Origin: Phoenix dactylifera
Lineage: Eukaryota > Streptophyta > Magnoliopsida > Arecales > Arecaceae
DNA: 64,000 bases
Assembly: GCF_009389715.1 (NCBI RefSeq)
Contig: NC_052409.1
Coordinates: 9,341,213 to 9,405,212, forward strand
Direction: 5' to 3'
The notes below the pieces were generated by a model. The model saw only the letters and a program-made list of their open reading frames with translations. It did not search any database and was not told the origin of the DNA. The position numbers and the translations under genes are program-made. Below, in pieces: positions 58,587 through 64,000 of the stretch (its first letter is position 1; each line of letters starts with the position of its first letter).

Positions 58587-59894
58587 ATGCCGTCTTTCTC
58601 CCACTGGGGGAGATTCCAAATCCATCCCTTCTTCCAATCCACCGCCTCCGCCGCCCGGTGGATGTCCCAGTCGACGACGCTCCCCCGGAAGCTCCAGCGG
58701 GTCCGCGACCACGCGTTCGACGATTTGATGGAGGTCCAGAAGAAGGTCCGCCGCGCCCTTGGCCTCCAGGATCTCATCCTCTCCCACCCGGGCGCCGCCC
58801 TCCCCGTCTCCCGCCTCGACGCCCTCGCCCGCCGCCACCTCGGCCTTCCCCCCAACGACGCCGGCAGCTTCCTCCTCCGCCACCCCCACGTCTTCCACGT
58901 CTTCGACCACCCCGTTCAGCGCGTCCTCTGGGCCCGCCTTACCCCCCGCGCCGCCGCCCAGCTCCGCCTCGAGTCCGCCGCCGTCTCCGCCGCCCTCCCG
59001 GCCGCCGTCCTCCGCCTCCGCAAGCTCCTCCTCCTCGCCACCCCCGCCTGCCGCCTCCGCCTCGAGCACCTCCGCCTCGCCCGCCGCGATCTCGGCTTCC
59101 CCGACGACTTCGAGCAATCCGTCGTCCTCGCCCACCCCTCCTTCTTCCGCCTCGTCTCCTCCTCCGACGACCCGCGCTCCAAATTCGTCGAGGCTGTCGA
59201 GGTCTCCGACCCACCCGCCGACCTCACCGTCTGCGCCATCGAGCGCGCGCGCGAGCGCGAGTACCGCGCCCGCGGCGCCGACGCCGAGGACGCCCGCTTC
59301 GCCTTCCTCATCAACTTCCCGCCGGGTTTCAAGATCGGCAAGTACTACCGCATTGCCGTCTGGAAGTGGCAGCGGCTGCCGTATTGGTCCCCCTACGAGG
59401 ACGTCTCCGGCTACGACCTCCGCTCGCTCGAGGCGCAGCGCCGGATGGAGAAGCGGGCGGTTGCCATGATACATGAGTTGCTGTCGCTAACGGTGGAGAA
59501 GCGGATGACGCTGGAGAGGATCGCGCAGTTCCGGCAGGCGATGGGGCTGCCGAAGAAGCTCAAGGAGTTCTTGCTGCAGCACCAGGGGATATTCTACATT
59601 TCGACAAGGGGGAACCAGGGGAAGCTGCACACGATATTCTTGAGGGAGGCATACCGAAAGCGGGAGCTGGCGGAACCAAATGAGATTTATCTGGCAAGGA
59701 AGAATCTTGCGGAGCTGCTGCTGCTGAGCCCCAAAAAGGCTAATTTCGATAGAATGCTGACAAGTCTTGGGAGGGGTGGAAATGGCTTCGGGGTCGGCAG
59801 GAAGTTCTTTGGGGATCAGGATGGCAGAGAAAATGAAGACGAGGGAAGCAGCAGCGGTTCTGATTCAGGTGTCGAGTCTCAGTTTGTTGAGTGA
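58587..59894 (+). CDS. PORR-domain organelle RNA-binding protein (WTF/RPD1 type)
   Basis: Single-exon ORF of 435 residues. The first ~30 residues are rich in Ser, Arg and Phe with few acids, as in a mitochondrial targeting peptide. The PORR (DUF860) domain spans roughly residues 33-370: RDHAFDDLMEVQKKVR, LILSHPG, FLLRHPHVFHVF, LARRDLGFPDDFEQSVVLAHP, FLINFPPGFKIGKYY, a W-x-LPYWSPYED motif, RMTLERIAQFR and FYISTRGNQGKLHTIFLREAYRK. The C-terminus is Gly/Ser/acidic. Family members bind organellar introns and help group II intron splicing. The transit peptide suggests mitochondria; the exact target is unknown. The 5' two-thirds is extremely GC-rich, with falling GC toward the 3' end, a known monocot gradient. 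The first in-frame Met is used as start. Confidence 0.93.
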   Translation: MPSFSHWGRFQIHPFFQSTASAARWMSQSTTLPRKLQRVRDHAFDDLMEVQKKVRRALGLQDLILSHPGAALPVSRLDALARRHLGLPPNDAGSFLLRHPHVFHVFDHPVQRVLWARLTPRAAAQLRLESAAVSAALPAAVLRLRKLLLLATPACRLRLEHLRLARRDLGFPDDFEQSVVLAHPSFFRLVSSSDDPRSKFVEAVEVSDPPADLTVCAIERAREREYRARGADAEDARFAFLINFPPGFKIGKYYRIAVWKWQRLPYWSPYEDVSGYDLRSLEAQRRMEKRAVAMIHELLSLTVEKRMTLERIAQFRQAMGLPKKLKEFLLQHQGIFYISTRGNQGKLHTIFLREAYRKRELAEPNEIYLARKNLAELLLLSPKKANFDRMLTSLGRGGNGFGVGRKFFGDQDGRENEDEGSSSGSDSGVESQFVE

Positions 59895-61419
59895 ATCATT
59901 GGATTCTATATTGGGTTGAAGGAGCACTTGATGGAGGTCTTGGATGGCTTGAATTGCTGTAATAGAACACTTGAAGATGATTATTATTTGATGAGGATTC
60001 TCACTGGAAGATCAGACATGATTGAATCTTGAGGGCAATTCCTCTGTTCAAGTTTGAAGAGTTGTGTAAGAGAAGTATAAAAGTTGCAGGCTTGGACCAA
60101 GTTTGTGGAAAAGGAGCTGACGCCAAAGATTGTTCTTTTTGGTGCGCGCATCTAGTTCATGCTCTGGGGATATGCTCTTGCACATGATAAGTTATTCAAA
60201 ATGACTAGATTGAGCTAACGTTGACAAAAATTTGCAAAGAAGGGGATTTGATTGCAGAACGCGGCGAGAAGGTTACTGGGACAATTTCTGATTGAGTCAT
60301 ATTTATCTATGATGCAGGCAGAGTGTTATTGTGAGTTTACTGTGATACTGAAAAAGACTGTCTCCTAGATTATTTACTTTGATAGGTTTACATTACCGAT
60401 TCCCTTCTAAAATTGTGTATTATTCATCATCCCTTTGTAACCAAATTTTTTCTCCATTCCTAACATGACTTAGTGAAAGAAAATAGTTAATTGCATTATT
60501 TGCATTTTTTTGTTTGTAGAGAGATTCTGGTCTTTCAAATTGCCATCACATCCGTTTGTGTGCTATTCATCTGAAGTATTTCTTATACGTGTACTAGTTC
60601 TCTTTATGAACTTTTAGACTGCTTAGTAATCAGGAACCTCAACTTTGTTTGAAAACTTCACAGACATATTTTCTAGAACTGGCCACTTATCATTGTCTAT
60701 GCAACTGGAGCATCTTTTTTACAGTATGTGAATGGATCAAAGCACATCTTCTCTTGAAGCTGATTTGTTGATGCAGTACTTGGATTATACTTGATAAAAT
60801 GGGTCCTGAGAATAGATGGTAACTATCCGACTAGTACACAATAACTAAATTATGATCAGATTCAAAATGTTATTCAAGATGATTTGTGTGTATATATATA
60901 CAACACACCTTGGACAATTGTGAGGGGAGGGTATAGGATGGTGAGGCAATAGAGAGACTGAAATCTGCATAAAGGACCAAATGTTATACACTTGTGCAAG
61001 CTAATTCATTCCCATCTTTGCATTGGATATTATTCCAAAATCTGGTCGAATTATAGGCTTACCATCATTTTTCCAGCCAACTTTTGCATGCACCACCCAC
61101 ATTTGCGCTTTCACATTCTCCTTAACTAACTTCCAATGTTCTACTATTGGGCTTAACGTGATCATCAAACATCAGCATGCATCTTCATGCACCAATTTCA
61201 GTCAATGACATTATTTGGCTTGCTGATACTCTTAACCTTAGTCTTTCTATATATACCTTAAAGTGTTTTACCTATTTGAAAGATGTACTAGACATTAATG
61301 ACATAGTAGTTAGTAGGAAAAGAAGTCTAACAGTAAGGTAAAAGATTGAGTATCATAAAATTTCAAAGGTTGGGAAATGCCACGAGAAATTAGGGAAAGG
61401 AAAATCAGTTAGTGGAATG
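59895..61419. other. PORR 3' UTR and intergenic sequence
   Basis: Sequence to about 60420 is probably 3' UTR, since it is duplicated further right together with the coding end. The rest is AT-rich and without a gene. Confidence 0.6.
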
Positions 61420-62090
61420 GCAACTTGGGGGAATTGGCTATGGGTTTGGTATTGTAGGTGGTGCTGGAAGGGATTTCTTTGGGGACTGGGATGGTTGAGA
61501 AAGTGTAGATGCGGACAGCAGGTGTTCTGATTTGGGAGTCTCAGTTTGTTGAGTGAGTAATTGGATTCTATGCAGGTTGAAGAGTACTTGATGGTGGTCT
61601 TGGGTGCCTTGAATGGCCATTTTGGAACATTTGGAGATTATTATTTGATGAGGATTCTCGCTGGGGGATCCGACAGGGTCAAAAATATGGTTTGCAATTC
61701 CTTTCCCGGTCTGAGCAGAAGAGTGAGAGAAATTTCAAAGTTATAGGCTTGAAGCAAGTCTCTGGTTCGAAAGGGACTTGATGCCGAAGATCATTCTTTT
61801 TGGCATGCATCGGTTTCATTCTTTGAGAACACTGCTTTCATGCATAATATATTATTTGAGATGGTTGGATTGCTCTGAGTTTGAGCTAAAGTTGACCAAA
61901 AAATTGCAGGAAGGATGTGATTTCAGGAGGTGGAGAAGAATCCTGGACCCATTTTCTATCAAGTCATATTTATCTCTGATGCAACCATAAGTTTACTGAT
62001 ATTGAACAAGACAGTCTGATTTATTATCTGCTTTGATAAGTCTAGATTACCTACTAACTTTAAAGTTATGCATTATGTGTTGTCCCCTGT
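61420..62090 (+). pseudogene. Decayed duplicate of the PORR gene's 3' end
   Basis: Aligns with 59765-60420: matching stretches include GGGATTTCTTTGGGGACTGG (against GGAAGTTCTTTGGGGATCAGG), GAGTCTCAGTTTGTTGAGTG, TTGGATTCTAT, ATTATTATTTGATGAGGATTC and GATTGTTCTTTTTGG-like sequence. It covers only the last ~40 codons and the 3' UTR, with indels and stops, so it makes no protein. The distance of about 1.65 kb and same orientation point to a partial tandem duplication. Confidence 0.75.
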
Positions 62091-64000
62091 TACTCGTGCG
62101 CATTGGATATTTCTTTCTAATAATGCAAATTCCGGTCTCAAATAAGTCCAGGTGCATGAACTGTCAAAAAGAACTGTATTTTCAGATTAGAGATGTAAAT
62201 TTTATCAAAAATTAGGCTGGCTTTCTTCTGATTTAAGCTATCCTACTTTGAATACAAGGAATGTTGAGTCTTTTCTTTAATGAGCAGACAACCCCTGCCA
62301 TCCGCTCTTTATTACTTCTTCTGGCTACCACATGACCATTTATTGTTGTCAAACATGAAATGCCAAAATTTTTACAGCTTGGTATTGGGAGGATGAGCTC
62401 AAATATGCTCAAGCATGGTGGCTTATTTGGCCCAAAGCTCCAAGCCTGATTTAAGTGTCTCAAGCATCCCCTCTCATCTGTTAAAGGGTATCCTTTTTGA
62501 ATATCATCATATTATTTTAATCAATAACAAAATCTTTTGTCAAGCTACATGGTTCCAGAAATTACTTGCATCTGTTGAATGATTCATCACTCATCTTAAA
62601 GTTAAAGATCATAAGTTGTGCAACTGTTTAGGCTAACTATAAGCTAGCCTTCTCTTAATTGTATGGAGTTTTTTCACTAAGGATTATGTGTTTGCTTCTT
62701 CCAATACATAATAACTGTTTGGTTGTTTGAGTATGCCTGATGCAGCATAACAAAAAGATTTTCATGCTAGGGGTTGTGCCATAAGTGTTGTTTTTAAAAT
62801 TTGTGATGACTGCAAAAGATTTTATTTTATTTTATTTTGTATAAGAAGAAGAGAAAGATGGGCGATACCCATGAATTTATTTAGATCATGAGGTGTAATG
62901 AAGGTAGGATTTGAACCCAAATAACAGGCATCTAACCTGCAGTGGTACATAGAACCAGTTGGCACCATCAAGATCAGCATGGTTGATTGAAATAAAACTT
63001 ATCACTAACATAATTTGCATTCCTTTGTCAGAGAGACCTTATCAAGCAAAACATTCCTCTGTTATTCATATGCTTTCACTTTACCATACAGCGGCAGTGT
63101 ATCATAGGATGGATACAAAATACTTTTTAAGCTTCATGCCATTTACATTAATTTAGTCTCTGGGTGTGTCATGGCAGATGGTGTTCCACTGGATAAAAAT
63201 CTTCGGGGCACTTAAATCACAGGGCTCATGAGATGTAACTATGTGTAATAAATATCATTGCCAAAGAGGTTATTTATTTGCTTATTTATTTATTTATTTA
63301 TTTTTAAGAATAGGAAGGAGATACTTGGGTTGAGATCTTGAGGATAACACTGCTTAGGACTCGAAACCAGGGCCCCTATTTGTAAATGGAGGAGTATACC
63401 CGTGAAGAAAACCAAAGAGATTGCTTGCTCTATGCCTGAACTAATTTACTTTTGCTGTTCAAAATATTTCTGCATGTGGAGTTTAGCTATATATTAAAAA
63501 GCCTTCAAAGCATCCATTTATGGATCTTTTCAAAAGGAACAGGACAGCCACGCTTTAGATAGAAGGTCGTCAGGTATGGCTTCGGAGGTACACTAGAAGG
63601 TTTCCTTCACTGGAGATGAAGACCATTGAGGAATCCAACGAAAGCCAATATCCATTGGGATGTTGAAGAATTGAGGGACATATCTTCCGAGACATGACGC
63701 CTTTTCAGCTGTTTCCTAGTGTCGTTATCTTGTGTAATGAACCTAATGCAATGGAGCTGGAGGTTGGTTCCATATACTAATACACATGCGCTTTAATTAG
63801 TTTAATTGTTTCTAAACTGGATTATTGACAATATTATTTGTTTATGTAAATCATTTAGTGAAAATTATAGGCTTCTCTTTTTTCAATTATAATTTGATAA
63901 TTATTCATTATTTAGCCTTTCCTTTCTTATTCATCAAAAGCCCTCTTCCTTTTGTACATTCGTCGGTAGTTCCATTCAGCATATGCATCTTTTGCAATTT
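62091..64000. other. Intergenic, AT-rich, to the window edge
   Basis: Apart from the possible SINE, nothing is supported. An (ATTT)n microsatellite lies at about 63268-63304. Short ORFs show no motif. Confidence 0.6.
62850..62965 (-). mobile_element. Possible tRNA-derived SINE fragment
   Basis: The minus strand reads GTGCCAACTGGTTC and, about 35 bp on, TGGGTTCAAATCC, which resemble internal promoter boxes A and B with near-tRNA spacing. No cloverleaf is complete and no target duplication was found. Confidence 0.35.

Noticed and set aside
58560..59476. Long ORFs of 236-304 codons in the other frames of the PORR gene
   Set aside because: Extreme GC content removes stop codons from all frames; only the 58587 frame has a protein family signature.
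62850..62965. A genuine tRNA gene on the minus strand
   Set aside because: Boxes A and B are suggestive but no acceptor stem or full cloverleaf can be formed; kept only as a possible SINE.

Overview
The window is nuclear DNA of a flowering plant, most likely a monocot. It has intron-rich conserved plant genes, two GC-rich intron-poor coding regions, an AU-type SINE, L1-type LINEs with a plant RNase H tail, a Tat-like Ty3 retrotransposon and an endogenous caulimovirid. A palm or other woody monocot would fit, but that is inference. Nothing prokaryotic or organellar was seen.

Layout. (1) About 0.2-7.3 kb, minus strand: a rhomboid-like gene whose last exon lies beyond the left edge. A 5'-truncated LINE sits antisense in its 5.8-kb first intron. 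(2) About 8.9-21.7 kb: a nearly intact 12.8-kb Ty3 element with LTRs, a GGTAC target duplication, gag-protease, RT/RNase H/second RNase H/integrase, long tandem repeats and a three-exon antisense gene with its own TATA box. (3) About 23.7-30.2 and 31.3-37.9 kb: a tandem segmental duplication carrying two copies of the ribosomal protein eL24 gene, both minus strand. The right copy is intact. The left copy has a 1-bp deletion and a lost splice donor. Each copy carries one retroelement insertion absent from the other. (4) 37.95-52.70 kb: an endogenous pararetrovirus block of at least twelve rearranged segments in both orientations. It starts about 215 bp upstream of the intact eL24 start codon. 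(5) 52.9-54.6 kb: a MULE-like terminal-inverted-repeat element with a 9-bp target duplication and an LTR nested in it. (6) 55.5-55.9 kb, minus: an S40/DUF584 senescence-regulator-like gene. (7) 58.6-59.9 kb, plus: a PORR-domain organelle RNA-binding protein, followed at 61.4-62.1 kb by a decayed duplicate of its 3' end. The remaining 56.5-58.6 and 62.1-64 kb hold no gene that I can support.

The host genes (rhomboid-like protein, eL24, S40-like, PORR) have no evident common pathway; they are ordinary neighbours. The biology of interest is in the layers of mobile DNA: an inactive-looking rhomboid, a ribosomal protein duplicate with a possible cryptic-splice rescue, a scrambled pararetrovirus that includes an ORF of unknown function and displaces the promoter of the working eL24 copy, and an antisense gene carried by a retrotransposon.

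All domain and family names come from reading the translated sequence. No database search was run. Splice sites were placed by hand from GT/AG signals and phase.
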